This document shows, piece by piece, positions 10,955 to 21,860 of a stretch of DNA of 64,000 nucleotides; position 1 is the first letter of the stretch; every line of letters begins with the position of its first letter. Source of the stretch: Tipula vernalis (lineage: Eukaryota > Arthropoda > Insecta > Diptera > Tipulidae); the NCBI GenBank assembly GCA_958295665.1, contig OY282558.1, positions 134,996,326 through 135,060,325 of the forward strand, written 5' to 3'. The notes under the pieces are model-generated. The model was not told the origin of the DNA, made no database searches, and saw only the letters and a list, made by a program, of their open reading frames with translations. The translations under genes were made by a program, and so were the position numbers.

Positions 10955-11040
10955 AAATTGTCTGACACCATGTAATATGATAATTATACCGGTTATAGTT
11001 AGATAATGATAAAAGTATTAGATACGTTTTAAGGTTAGCA
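10955..11040 (-). repeat. Putative primer site and very short 5' LTR of mag-like copy 1
   Basis: On the plus strand, TCTGACACCA (ending 10970) looks like a tRNA 3' end with CCA and is followed at once by TGTAATATGA. Read on the minus strand this is an LTR ending CATATTACA followed by a primer site TGGTGTCAGA. The opposite LTR end may be GTTAGCA at 11040, giving about 70 bp. Very short LTRs are known for Bombyx mag. There is no second copy here to prove the limits, so the outer edge is tentative. Confidence 0.5.
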
Positions 11041-11070
11041 CAAGAGTGATGCGTATTTATTTTTATTTAA

Positions 11071-11890
11071 AGCCGCATCCACACGAGGTGTGAAATGTAC
11101 ACTTATGCGCGCGTATTCGCTTAATTGGCGAATGTAGACGGTTAACCGAGAAGTGTACATTTATCAACATCTCGGTACACACGATTCGTTAAATGTTCAT
11201 TGATCACATGTAGGCGAATGAATGAACATTTCTATACTGATTACTGATAGACATTTTTAGTACATATAACGTAAAATTTTTTCATTTAATTTCAAATTGA
11301 ACAAATTTGTTGTTTTTAAAATTTTTTCAAGCTTTTCGGTTTATTCAAAATTGAAAATGGAAATAAATAGCGACGACGAGATTGATTTGGCCAGTGCAAT
11401 ATTAATAAATAGTTGTGCTGTAATGTTATTAAACAGAAATAAAAATAAAGTATTTAAATATCTGTTTTTTACTAAAAATTAAAAGCAAATTTGGTAATAT
11501 CCGACCAAACAGCCATTCCGACCATTTAAATGAAAATTGGCATTTAACATTACTTTTGAAATCAATTATATATTACGTTTTAAGAATTTTCAGATATTAT
11601 TTCTCTAAAAAAATGCAAAGTTCAATAAATAACATTTCCATTAAAAAAAATTCTAAAGATAAATGCACTAACATTTCAAATTATATTTGTTAACATTTTG
11701 TCACTTCGTGTGGATGGGACACAAATGCATCGATTGTTTCCTTTGATGTGTGTCGTTTACCGCCTATTTGACGAACACAAGCAAATGAAAATATTCAATT
11801 ACATTCGTCATGCGAAAACCATCCACACGACGTGTACATTCGCTAAATGCGCCCATAAGTGTATATTTCACACCTCGTGTGGATGCGGCT
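11071..11890 (+). mobile_element. PIF/Harbinger deletion derivative with TAA target duplication
   Basis: The two ends are an inverted repeat: AGCCGCATCCACACGAGGTG at 11071 and its complement ending at 11890, extending about 45 bp with few mismatches. Both ends are flanked by TAA (11068-11070 and 11891-11893), a three-base TWA-type target duplication typical of PIF/Harbinger. GTGTGGATG motifs recur inside at about 11706 and 11881 and, inverted, at about 11819. The element keeps what looks like the start of its transposase frame (see next entry). Confidence 0.8.
11357..11482 (+). pseudogene. N-terminal stub of a Harbinger-type transposase
   Basis: From ATG 11357 the frame reads MEINSDDEIDLASAILINSC and runs 41 residues to a stop. 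An acidic DSDDE stretch followed by a small-residue helix at the very N-terminus is what I recall for insect Harbinger transposases. The DDE core is absent. It lies inside the 820-bp inverted-repeat element, consistent with an internal deletion. Being short, the assignment rests mainly on context. Confidence 0.4.
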
Positions 11891-11893
11891 TAA

Positions 11894-13304
11894 TATAACA
11901 AGGTTTTCCATACATACTAGGTTTCTATTTACCAAGATGAGTATACTATGCAAGGTTACATATTTATGTTACAGTAACTGTGTAAAATTGCCACGTGCCG
12001 AATTTAACCTCAAAATTTCCGAAACTTGTTTTAAATTTTAATTTGCTTTAAAATTCTAATGTTGAGTATTTATGCCCGCTGTATTTAATTCACGTCTGGA
12101 TTTATTACGTAGGAACGTCGGAGTTACCACTTATGGTTGGTGATGCGAGGTGTAAGACGCAGCTTCACTGATTGTTGCTCCAACTTATTCCTCGTGTTTA
12201 TGACCATATAATTTTTTTAAATCTGACCAATTGATTTTTGAGATGTTCCGGGATAGATATCGTTTAGCGTAAATAAACACGTGATATATGCGAAACCGAC
12301 GATGTATGCGTATAGATTCGCTTTTGATTCACAGCGATCGACCAAATATACACCAAAATTAAATGAATCGGAATCGTCCTATCCATAACTGGGGAAAACT
12401 CAATGTCACTTCCGTAAGCACAGGAATTGCCTAGACTGCTCGTCAGTATTATCAGCCGGGAATGTCGCAATAATCGATAGAACTTCTTTTTCTATTAACA
12501 CTTGTAATTCAACGGCAGCCACGTGATCTTATCTTCAGCTTCATCCTCTTGCACAGAGGTATTTGAATTTCCCGTAGTAGAAGGTATCGCTGGAGTGTCC
12601 ATCCAAGAAACAAATGGCCGAAAGAGGAAAGAACAAGGTAAATAAAGTTAGGCGAAAACATGAACTGAATTGTGACAATTGATTGCCCTTCTTGGAAAAG
12701 AATCAACCGGTGTTGTGAAGCAACGGTGTGGCAAGATACATCTACTTCTTAATCATAATTATCAATGTAGCTCATACCGTATAAAATTTTCTTGTAAATT
12801 ATAGAATTAATATTCAGGGTCCAAAATTGGCACAGACCCCAGACCTTGCCGATCGACGTAGCTACATGCGCAAAGTTTTTAAAATCAACATACAAACATT
12901 TTGTCTGCACCAGTCGCATCTGTGAGATATCTCTGCAAGAATGCCAAGAAAATCTGAAATACGATTAACCTAATAAAAATCATACAGCTCGAAGAATCAA
13001 ATTTCGAATAAAATCTGTATTGCAGCCAAACAAAGGAAATATTCTGTAATCTCGAGAGTTTCGAAAATCCAAAGCACTTTAAAACATCGTATTTAGCCAG
13101 TGAATTGAGCTGAAGAAACGGAGAACTAGGTGGCACCGTGCAGTTCATCAACACCATAAGCGAAGGGGCAGGATAAGGCCGTATATTATATGCATTACCG
13201 CATACTGGAGGCAACCTAGACTATTCCTGATTATGATTTACGGCTTACAAATGCCTTCAGCTCTTTAGAAAACAGAAAAGTTCGCGATTTATTATAAAAA
13301 TTCA
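11894..13304. other. Intergenic stretch without recognisable genes
   Basis: AT-rich sequence downstream of vret. Reading frames of 60-110 codons occur here (for example 12264-12470 and 12885-13214, minus), but none resembles a known protein and base composition is uniform. I see no inverted repeats, RNA genes or LTRs. Confidence 0.5.
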
Positions 13305-13310
13305 TTTATT
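13305..13310 (-). terminator. Candidate polyadenylation signal of vret
   Basis: AATAAA on the minus strand (TTTATT on plus), about 150 bp beyond the vret stop codon at 13458. It is the nearest canonical signal downstream of the stop in an AT-rich 3' region, so it is likely but unproven. Confidence 0.45.
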
Positions 13311-13457
13311 TAATAGATACTTAAAATTCATTAGAAGTAACATAAGGACAAAATGATCAAATTAATTAAAATTTAATAAAATATTTCGAATTCATTAACT
13401 GAATAACAATAATTCATAAAGCGTAAGATTAAGTCATTCTTATATTTTCTCAAACTC

Positions 13458-16093
13458 TTATGCAAAGTATTCGCTCAGCTTTTGTACTGTTATAACATTA
13501 TTTTGTTCACCATCCTCTGGATTCCCATCATCCACCTCAACTTCATCCACCACAATCAATTCATTCTTCGGAAAAATTTCCTTTACTTTGGCGGCTTGTG
13601 CCTCGCTCAATGGAAACGGTAAATTTTTAAGATATGTTTGAATCGCACAACATGGCACTTTTGCCAATTTGGCTGGAATTCGCTGAATGTTTTTTATATT
13701 AATATCAACAAAACTGCCAATATCAATGAGCTGCATTTTGGGATTTCCATTACCAACCGTCTCAATGCATATAGCTCGCACCCATAAATCTTGCTCGTGC
13801 AAATACACAAGACAGGCTTCATTTATCCGGGGTGTATAAGGCTGATTAATTTTTAATCCGTTACAGTAACGATTTATTTCCGCATTTAACGCTTTCATAT
13901 CTATTTCACAGTCTGCGGTCGCTACTGATATACAACCAACTTGAAGTAGGCTGTTGTCGCGTATGACTACCTTAACCTTTTTACCGGGAGGCATATTTCG
14001 TACTTGAATATCCTAGCGAGACACGAAAAAAAAAAGGAAAATTAATTAAACATCATTATAATTATGCTCAGTCAGCCACTTACCTCTATCATCACGATTT
14101 TATCGTCTTCTGTCGGTGGCTTAATTTCCATGAGTTCTACTAACCGTTTATTGACCATCACGCTGGCCGTTGGATCAAATAGCTCACATTTTTTTTCTTT
14201 GTCGGCAACATCTTGTATTTCGTATCGAATTTCTAACTCGGTAATATCATCACATAATTGATTTAAATACTTGAGCCCATCCTCTGGCATTGAAGTTTTG
14301 AACACACCTTTAAGACTAACACGGAATGTATAACGCGGTATCCGCTGAAGTTCTGTATCAATCGTTTTCAATTCATCCAACCGTTTAATATCAACATTGC
14401 CGAAATCTAGATAAGCGATATGGATCTCCTGTTTGTGTTCCGCTTTTAATACGAGCGCCCGATTGTATGTACCCTGATAATCGGCTAACACCATGTCACC
14501 CTTATTTGGTAATTTCATGAGATTCTTGGCTCCTGCCGCATACGAATACACGTCCTGTAGTAATTTGCAATAAGATGCATTTTCCTTGCCGGCCGATGAA
14601 CGAATATAAACAACATCTGGTGTAAGTACGGCGGTTATGACTACTGCAGTTCGTGGTTTCGGAAATTCACCAAAAATATGCAGAGATGATGCTACTACAG
14701 GCTGCGGCTTTGGTTCATCCGGGACCGGTAATTGCTTTGGCAAATTTTGAGCGAATTGATTAACTTTGAAAACAATGCCGGATGACTGATTGGCGAGCGT
14801 TCGATCGATTTCAGTTTGTTTCGAGTAGTAATCATCGATCTTATCGATTTCCTTTTTATTTGGATGATCATCTGGAACTACTGGAATTTTAGATCCGACT
14901 TTCGGTTCGACTTCAGGCTTTGTACCTACTGGCGTTGGTATATTCTTATCGACAGTAGATGAGCTGTCTACGGCTGGCTTTTTTGGTGGAATTTTAATTT
15001 CACTGGTTGGCGGTGTAACATCAAGAATCTTAAAATTTTTCGTGTGATTGATTTTGAGCGGAATCAATCGTGGCAGTTCATTACAAACCGCTTTATGGAA
15101 TGGCCAATCCTCAGCCTGACACTCATGCGAACAATAAAAGCATTTGCAGCGTTCGCACAAAAATTTTGATTCCTTGCTGCAATTTACGCACGCACCTTTT
15201 TTGGCTGGTGCCGGTGAATTTGCGATGGTTGATGGACTGATCTCTGGTTCTTTAAATTTTGGCGTGGAAACCGTTGTTGTTTTATCGGTTGTTACTTTTG
15301 TGGTATTACTCGCCGGTTGAGCGTTATTCCATTTCGGTGGGCTAATCGATGTCTGCTGAGACGATACTTTATTGAATTTGGTGAGAAAATTTGTTTGTCC
15401 ATTTGGTTGGTTCGTGTTCTGCGATATTTTTGGCGTAAAATTTACTGGTTCATGAACGACCGGCTTCTGGCGCGTTTGAAAATTCGAACGTGAATTATCG
15501 CCACCATTTTGTCGATGACCTTGTCGATCATCATTATCATTTCGCGTATATGAACTATTATTGAGGCGATTTTCGCTACGATGTTCATTGTGGCGTTCGT
15601 TTTGGGTACTGGGCCCATTACGTTGGTTGAAGTCACGATAGTTGGACTCACGATGGTTGGAATCACGTTGGTTGGAATCACGTTGATTGTATTCACGTTG
15701 ATTGGATTCACGTTCGCTTGGTTTATTGGTAATTCCCTCTCTTTTTTTGGAAAATTCACATTTTATATTAAAAGGGTTTGACTCATTAATACTCCGCAAA
15801 GCTTTTTCAGCTTCGGCAAAGCTGCAATAATCGACAAAGAATATTTTCCTATCTGATTGTGTGTTTATAAACCGCATATTAGTCACAGAACCATATTGGG
15901 AGCACCATTTTCGAACTGCATCCATTTGCATATCATTCGCAGCGTTCAACAATACAATTTTCGTTGGCTTGTCTTCATTCATGTCATCATAACTGTTTCC
16001 ACCATGACTTTTATCGTTAAAAGGTTTTCGAGCCGTATCGCCCCAACCTCCACTAGTTCCACCGCGCCGTATACCACCCCCATAAGACGACAT
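13458..16093 (-). CDS. vret: Vreteno, RRM-MYND-Tudor piRNA pathway protein
   Basis: Two coding exons, 16093-14084 and 14012-13458, joined across a 71-bp intron with GAG|GTAAGT donor and CTAG|GAT acceptor. They keep frame and give 854 residues. Domains: RRM at about 45-118 (RNP1-like KIFFVDYCSF); a low-complexity NQRDS-repeat region at about 125-165; a MYND zinc finger at about 301-336 (CVNCSKESKFLCERCKCFYC); a first extended Tudor domain at about 480-630 (IAYLDFGNVDIKRL); a second at about 690-800 (KMQLIDIGSFVDI). RRM plus MYND plus two Tudor domains is the layout of Vreteno, which binds Piwi proteins and is needed for piRNA biogenesis in insect gonads. Tudor residues were judged by motif only. 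It faces away from the plus-strand receptor gene. Confidence 0.93.
14013..14083 (-). other. vret: vret intron
   Basis: 71-bp intron. On the minus strand it starts GTAAGTGGCT and ends with a pyrimidine run and CTAG. Splicing joins codon GAG to GAT in phase 0. Without splicing the first exon would end three codons later (VSG then stop), losing the second Tudor domain. Confidence 0.92.
15625..15715 (-). repeat. Coding 15-bp minisatellite in vret
   Basis: About six tandem degenerate copies of a 15-bp unit encode NQRES, NQREY, NQRDS, NQRDS, HRESN and YRDFN-like pentads. It lies in the disordered linker after the RRM, and the arginine-rich composition could be relevant to RNA or Tudor-partner contacts (inference). 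Confidence 0.8.
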
Positions 16094-17550
16094 TGGGTAT
16101 TATTTACCGTAATTAAATTACTAAACTATCACAAAACAATCTATTACACCTCAAGAATTACAGATGTTTTTGTTCAAAGAGAGTTTTAACTAAAATGTGG
16201 TTTCTCAAATTGTTTTTTGTCAAAATCACTCTTCTCTACTGTACTGTTACGCGCTACCTCCACTGCTATAAAAATCAATAATGCCAACATAAAGAAAATG
16301 ATAAACTGCGCATGACATATACTGGTCGAAATCGATTTAGGTCGAACCGTTATACATATGTCGGGAAAATTAATTTTTCGTCCTTTTTAGTCCAACTGTT
16401 TTCGTCATCGAATTTTTAGAACTTTAGGTGAAGCGTGTTTTACTTTTTAGCAGGCGAGGTGCTTTCCTTTTGTGAAGGTATTAAGTAAATTGTTCCCTGT
16501 AAAACACAACTATTTTGTAGCAACAAACGTATTAACCCTATCTAGAAGTATATACAGTAAAATAAAATTTGGAGTACAAATTATAATTTGCCAATTTAGT
16601 ATTTAGAACCAAAGTCTTTGGTTATATGTAGATTTCGATGATTAGGATTTGGAAATACTTTGGCTCTTCTTTTAAATTTTAAATCAACCGCCTTGATGCT
16701 GTCGACATAGGATGATGATGAGAAACGAAAATCATTCACAGAAAATTTCTCGTTCATCGCTTGAATTTTTCGTAAATTCTTAATAATTTGGAATGACTGA
16801 TTGTTAATACCCTAATATCTAAATATTTTTATTCATTCGGCGATTAATTTTATGGGTCGTTTGGCAAAAATGTTGATGAACATGTTTGGCTATACATATA
16901 TGAATTTTTTGAAATGTAATACCCCAAACACATAAACGGCGTTCTACGCCTGGCGCTTATCTTCGCCTTTATGATTTTTTGCAACCACAAAGACACCGCT
17001 AATTTGACATTTACTTAGATGAAAAATGATTGGGTTTTGAAAAATATTTGTTTAATGACTTATTATGACCACATTTTAGTTCAAATTTAGAATTGGTTTT
17101 AAGATTATCTTTCTCATATGCTAAAATTAGAAGTTTCCAAACATTTACTATAAAAACAACAATAATAACTATAAATGTCATTTATCGCATTTAATTTGCT
17201 TCAAAAAATACAAACTTTGTTATATCGAATTCTTTTCGTTTTTTCAAATCAATGCAAGTTTTGTGGTGTGAAAAGTACATGAAACCAAAATTGATGCAGT
17301 TTTGTGTTTGTATTGGTAATATAAAACATTTGACGTTGAAAAAATTTCGAATCGATGTTTGTAGTGTTTAGTCGAGTACATACTTTATTCAACAATTAAA
17401 ATTAAATACAATTAAAATGATTAAAAATCGAGACAAAAAACTCTGTATATTGACAACTTTGACAACTAAAATATGAATTTTCTATTTTTGATGGTGTTAG
17501 GAGCCGAGGTTAAATTTATGAAAAAATGCACATTTCGTAAAATTGATGTA
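16094..17550. other. Intergenic stretch upstream of vret
   Basis: AT-rich. It must contain the vret promoter near 16100-16300, but I see no clear TATA box or initiator to mark a start site. No frame above 60 codons resembles a protein and no repeat pair is evident until the MITE at 17551. Confidence 0.45.
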
Positions 17551-17837
17551 CTTCGGATTGGTTTTAGCTGTCTCACTTGACAGGCGACGGTGGCGCCATT
17601 ATGTCGAAAGCAAATTTTGGAAAAGGATGATTTAATTTTTTTTAAATTAAATTAAAATTTTGAATAAAACCATAGTAAAAATAACAAATAAACATTTATT
17701 TTATGTAAAATTATTAGTTTTAGTTCGAAATGAGTTCTAAAAAGTAAAAAAACAGCGATTTTTAGTTATTAATATTTCCACTGTAAAAATAAATGGCGTC
17801 ACTTTGACTGAGACAGCTAAAACCAATGCTAGCCGAA
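17551..17837. mobile_element. Short inverted-repeat element (MITE)
   Basis: The core ATTGGTTTTAGCTGTCTCA at about 17557-17575 recurs inverted at 17809-17827 (TGAGACAGCTAAAACCAAT). Pairing continues weakly inward (GACGGTGGCGCCATT against AATGGCGTCACTTT) and outward (CTTCGG against CCGAAAAG). The roughly 285-bp unit is AT-rich and has no coding content. I could not settle a target duplication, so the superfamily is open. Confidence 0.7.
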
Positions 17838-18127
17838 AAGAATATGGTTTTCGATGTACATCAATTTTTTTTTTGATGTTTTTGGGTGAAAAGAATTCAA
17901 CATTAGTTTATCACCGCTCTGTATGTTCGCTCTTATGGAGATCAATGTATTATAATTTAGCGCCGCTGTTCGCGCCGTCAATCTGTTTGAGGTACAATGA
18001 TTTAATGACTGAGTGCAGATTAATTTTATGAATGCAGATAAATTTTATCAATGCAGAGATGAGTTCAAATGAATTGTGTGAATTCCAATAAATGTATGAA
18101 CTCAGATGAATATTATCGTTCTGTATT

Positions 18128-18990
18128 TTATAGACTTGGGGGCCCTATTCTCGAATTCCAAAACACGTGGGGTATGGACATTTTCCCATTAGGGGGAGCC
18201 TTCAACTCCTTAACAAAATCAGACTGAGGAGATACGGGTCTACCGACTTCCAGGAACTCTCCCGGCACGCGTAAGGAGCTACCGTAAGTTAATTCCGCCG
18301 ATGAAATCTGCAACTCCTCGCGAAACACTGTTCATAAGCCCAACAATATTGAGGGCAATATCCGAGTCCAGTCTGGTCGGTTATGGCACATGATGGACGC
18401 CTTTAGTGACCGATGCCACCGTTCCAACATGCCATTGCATTTAGGGTTATATGACGTGGTTCAATTATGTTCGAAACCTAATAAGGTGGACAATTCGGAA
18501 AACAACAGGGACACAGACACTGAAACTCTGCTCCCTGGTTCGTTACTATGCATGAAGGTACTCCAAAACGCGCTACCCACCCCGAATAGACTGCGAAAGC
18601 TACGGTTATTGCTGTAATGTCTGGTATTTGTATAGCTTCGGCCCATCTTGTGTACCTATCAATTAGAGTAATGCAGTATCTATGATTATCCGATACAGGC
18701 AATGGACCGACGATGTCCAAGTGCACCTCTGCGAAACGATTTACCACAGGATCGAAATTTCCTAATGGTGATCTGGTATGCCTGGCTATTTTCGATTTTT
18801 GGCATGCGATACAACTCCGTGCCATGGCGCGAATGTCTTTATTCATGGCGGGCCATACCACCTTGTGTGCCAATAATTTAACGGAGGCCTTAATGCCCGC
18901 GTGCGAAGACCTTTTTCCTGAATTTACTTGGTATAAATGGTCTAGCCTTACTACTTGACATATCACAATATATAAACTGTGGAGAATCAA
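18128..18990 (-). pseudogene. gypsy copy 2 integrase
   Basis: The frame at 18478-18990 includes the zinc domain (SSHAGIKASVKLL ... CIACQKSKIARHT) and core segments LDIVGPLPVSDNHRYC and CIVTNQGAEFQ, covering the first two catalytic aspartates (the second aspartate position reads N in VTNQG). A frame break near 18500 follows; the glutamate region lies near 18390-18430 in another frame. The last piece (18128-18328) matches the copy 1 segment SCAELVYGTTIRLPGQFL with SSAELTYGSSLRVPGEFL. Confidence 0.87.
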
Positions 18991-19003
18991 AGGACAACGG
19001 CTG

Positions 19004-20337
19004 TCATTTAAAAACCAATGAAGTGATGTTGTCTTTTAATAACTCCAATAATTCCGTGTCTGTCGCCTGCGCCTTAACGATTTCGGTATAATCTATACTC
19101 TCAGGTAATGAAATCTGATCTAGGCGGGACAATGCATCTGCGACCACGTTATCCACACTGGATAAGTGTTGCAAATCGGTCGTAAACTGCCCTATAAAAT
19201 CAAGGTGACGGAACTGGCGAGGAGAAGCTTTGGACAAACTTTGCTTAAAGGCGTAAACTAACAGCTTATGATCTGTATACAACGTGAACGTGCACGCTTC
19301 TAACAGGTATCTAAAATGCTTTATACCAGAGTAAGCCGCCAACAATTCACGGTCATATGCGCTGTATCTTTGTTGGGTCTCACTCAAACGAACAGAAAAA
19401 AAACCTAGTGGTTGCCAAACGTTGTTTACAAATTGCTGTACAACCACCCCGACTGCATTGTCAGAAGCATCGACCATAATTGCCAACCTTGCGTTAGCTA
19501 CTGGATGCGCCAGAATCGTTGCTTCGCACAATTTAGTCTTGCAAGCCTCGAACGCTGTAATAGATGACTCCGACCATCCGACATTTGTATGTTTATTTTT
19601 CTTATAACCTTTAAGAAAATTGTTCAAAACAGCTTGGTCTTTGGCAGCGGCCGGTATAAAACGCCTGTAAAAATTGCAAATGCCGAGAAATCGTTTCAGC
19701 TGCTGCATGGTCTGCGGTCGCTCGTATTTCGCAATGACGCTACACCTTTCTTGTGATGGGAGTATTCTCTGCGAATTAACCGAATGACCCAAAAAATGTA
19801 TCTCTAGTTTTGCAAATACGCATTTATCCGTATTAATTACCAGACCTGCTTCCGATAATCTGGTGAAGACTATCTTTAATTGCTTAAGATGTTCCTCCAT
19901 GGAACTGGATGCCACTAAAACATAGTCCAAGTAGACGAAAACGAACGACAACCCAAACAAGACGGAGTGCATTAATCTCTGGAATGATTGTGCCGCGTTT
20001 CTCAGTCCGAAGGTCCGAATGGTGTAGCAATGGCCGTTTTCGGAATATCACAGGGCTCGATGGGTACTTGATGATACGCCCTCACTAAATCTAACGTGGT
20101 AAACATGCTACAACCGGCAAGCTGGAAGGAGAAGTCCTGTAAGTGCGGTATAGGATAGCGATCGGGTATGGTAACGTCATTCAAGGCCCGGTAGTCCCCG
20201 CATGGTCTCCATTCACTATTCTTTTTGCGGACCAGGTGCAGCGGGCTGGACCAAGGACTCTTACTAGCGCGACAGATGCCTTGGGCCATCATTGACTCGA
20301 AATGTGTCTTAGCTATGTTTAACTTGTCCGGAGGCAA
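19004..20337 (-). pseudogene. gypsy copy 2 reverse transcriptase and RNase H
   Basis: RT starts in the 20002-20337 frame with [19 protein letters not shown] and [17 protein letters not shown], then continues after a frame break in a 322-residue frame (19004-19972). The catalytic box reads FVYLDYVLVASS, so the second aspartate of YLDD is replaced by tyrosine near 19925. RNase H follows (IMVDASDNAVGVVVQQ, YDRELLAAYSGIKHF, LYTDHKLLVY, where the usual HKPL is HKLL). It is inactive from the active-site change alone. Confidence 0.9.
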
Positions 20338-20536
20338 CCGACGTGTTTTGCTAGCAACTGGTGGACCAGCACCTGATGCTTTACAGGAACTGGACTCACT
20401 GAGTCGCTCGTGATTTCCGGAAAATTCAATAATAGTTTAACGATGTCTGGTTGTATTGCTGATTTGTTGACCATTGTCAACTATGGATAGTTATTACTAG
20501 ACAACGATCCTATAGTGCATAAAGAAGTAAGAGGAT

Positions 20537-20797
20537 CTACAATCCGACCACAATAAAAGTCCACACAAATTCTCGGCGTAGGCCGATATTCAAGCTCAAT
20601 TGCTGAGTACCGTATGCCTTAACCCGAGTGCCGTTAGCCGCAAATAAACTAAACTCGTCCGTTGTAATCGGCAACTTAACAAGATCTCTTGAAACAACTG
20701 ACACGTCCGCCCCTGTGTCGATTAAAAATTTACGCTTGGTGTTTGCTTCTATGATTAAAAGGCGACTGGATTCTGCACCATCCAGACACGTCACCAC
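20537..20797 (-). pseudogene. gypsy copy 2 retropepsin
   Basis: An 86-residue frame with the protease core KRKFLIDTGADVSVVSRDL and the later segment YGTQQLSLNIGLRREFVW. The DTGA active site is intact. Position between gag and RT matches copy 1. It stops at 20537, short of reverse transcriptase, which lies in another frame. Confidence 0.82.
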
Positions 20798-20811
20798 ATG
20801 CTGGTGTGCTT

Positions 20812-21858
20812 TTAATTTTTTGGATTGGTATCCGTCTTATCGGATTTACGAATGAATTTATCGTGGTGCTTACATGTTGAAACGCACTTAATCGCACGAT
20901 CACCGAAACGTTTATGATAAAAACACAAATCGCGATCGCCTGACTCGTTCTTAGACGAAGAAGGTGTAAGCGAGCCTTGTCGCTGTGAATTTGAACGGTT
21001 TCGGTTACGAGATCTGTCCTGATTTGTCATTAAGGCAGAAATTTGACCCATAATTCTTGCTTCGAATTTGGTTAGCGTCTCTTCGAGACTTTCTACACTA
21101 GGAGCTAAAACGGAATTGTTACTAATTAAAGAACCCGATGAATTTGGTGGGCTTGTGATTGAATGAATTTGATTATGAGCCATGGTCTTGATTAAATTGT
21201 CCGCTCGCTCAGCCAAAATATTTAACGACACATCTTTTTCAAACGATGTTAATATGAGCTGAATATTTACCGGTAATCGACTTAACCATAATTGACGGAT
21301 ATAATCCTCGTTAAAATTGTTCAGGTAACTGTGATGGCTTACAATCTCCTAACGACAATCCGTGCAACATTTTATTTAATCTGGCCTTATCCGATTCTCC
21401 GAGAACTTTAATAACGGTGTGTTTAAAAAACGTGTAAGGCTTGTCGCCCTTATCACCCATTATCCCACCTGCAAACGTCTCGTGTAAGCGAGAATCAAGC
21501 GCACTGACTGCGTGGGAATATTTCGTTGGTTCACTTTTTATATTAGACACTATAAACTGCTGTTCAAGGATTGCGAACCATACCGTAGGATTTTGCGTAT
21601 ACAGCGGTTGCGGAGGCTTGAGCTACTATCCCCTAATTCAACCTTAGTTTTAACCGGACACGTGTCCGTACTGCGACCCGAGTCAACTAAACCCGATTGT
21701 CGAGAACTCGCACACGCCCATATTTTAGTTTCGATCAATTCGTTCAACTCTTCTAACGTAAACGACAACATTTTGTCTTGGCCGTGTTGCCCCATAACTT
21801 CCGACTCCACTGGAGTGGAAGAAGCCCCTGGCGTCGGCATGGCTAAAAAGAAACACAC
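20812..21858 (-). pseudogene. gypsy copy 2 Gag
   Basis: Three overlapping frames. The likely start is MPTPGASSTPVESEVMGQHG near 21840. The middle (21311-21550) holds YSHAVSALDSRLHETFAGGI and ESDKARLNKMLHGLSLGDCK, the conserved capsid part shared with copy 1. The C-terminal part (20812-21231) carries the unusual zinc motif CFYHKRFGDRAIKCVSTC, a C-H-C-C arrangement I associate with the CsRn1 clade. Two frame breaks inactivate it. Confidence 0.83.
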
Positions 21859-21860
21859 AA

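Larger units (their letters stand above)
8282..11040 (-). mobile_element. mag-like Ty3/gypsy retrotransposon, copy 1, 3' truncated
   Basis: Minus-strand element with 5' LTR, primer site, gag, protease, reverse transcriptase and most of RNase H. Integrase and the 3' LTR are missing; the break at about 8281 falls just after RNase H, in the linker EFVAATREDQELQTLQ. Gag has two zinc knuckles, as in the mag clade. The missing 3' half is of the kind found as a separate fragment at 48.3-50.0 kb. Frame breaks occur near 9277-9448, 9310 and 10450. Confidence 0.85.
18124..21860 (-). mobile_element. CsRn1-like Ty3/gypsy retrotransposon, copy 2, 3' truncated
   Basis: Minus-strand gypsy element colinear with copy 1: gag (20812-21858), protease (20537-20797), reverse transcriptase and RNase H (19004-20337), integrase (18128-18990). 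Integrase ends abruptly near 18124 and no 3' LTR follows. It is more complete than copy 1 at the gag end. The 5' LTR should lie between 21860 and about 22700 but I could not delimit it. Frame breaks separate each block and the catalytic YLDD is altered, so it is inactive. Confidence 0.88.

Noticed and set aside
11071..11890. piggyBac-type element with TTAA duplication
   Set aside because: TTTAA occurs on the left but only TAATA on the right; TAA is the longest duplication shared, fitting PIF/Harbinger.
12264..13214. Small genes in the vret downstream region
   Set aside because: Frames of 65-109 codons show no motif, no splice partners and no compositional difference from flanks.
15581..15781. 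Plus-strand hydrophobic frame opposite vret
   Set aside because: It is the complementary reading of the NQRDS minisatellite codons, giving repeated Val-Gly-Ile-Thr-Leu runs.
17804..18031. 75-codon plus-strand frame as a gene or receptor exon
   Set aside because: It starts inside an inverted-repeat element, and its hydrophobic stretch comes from T-rich sequence without matching splice sites.
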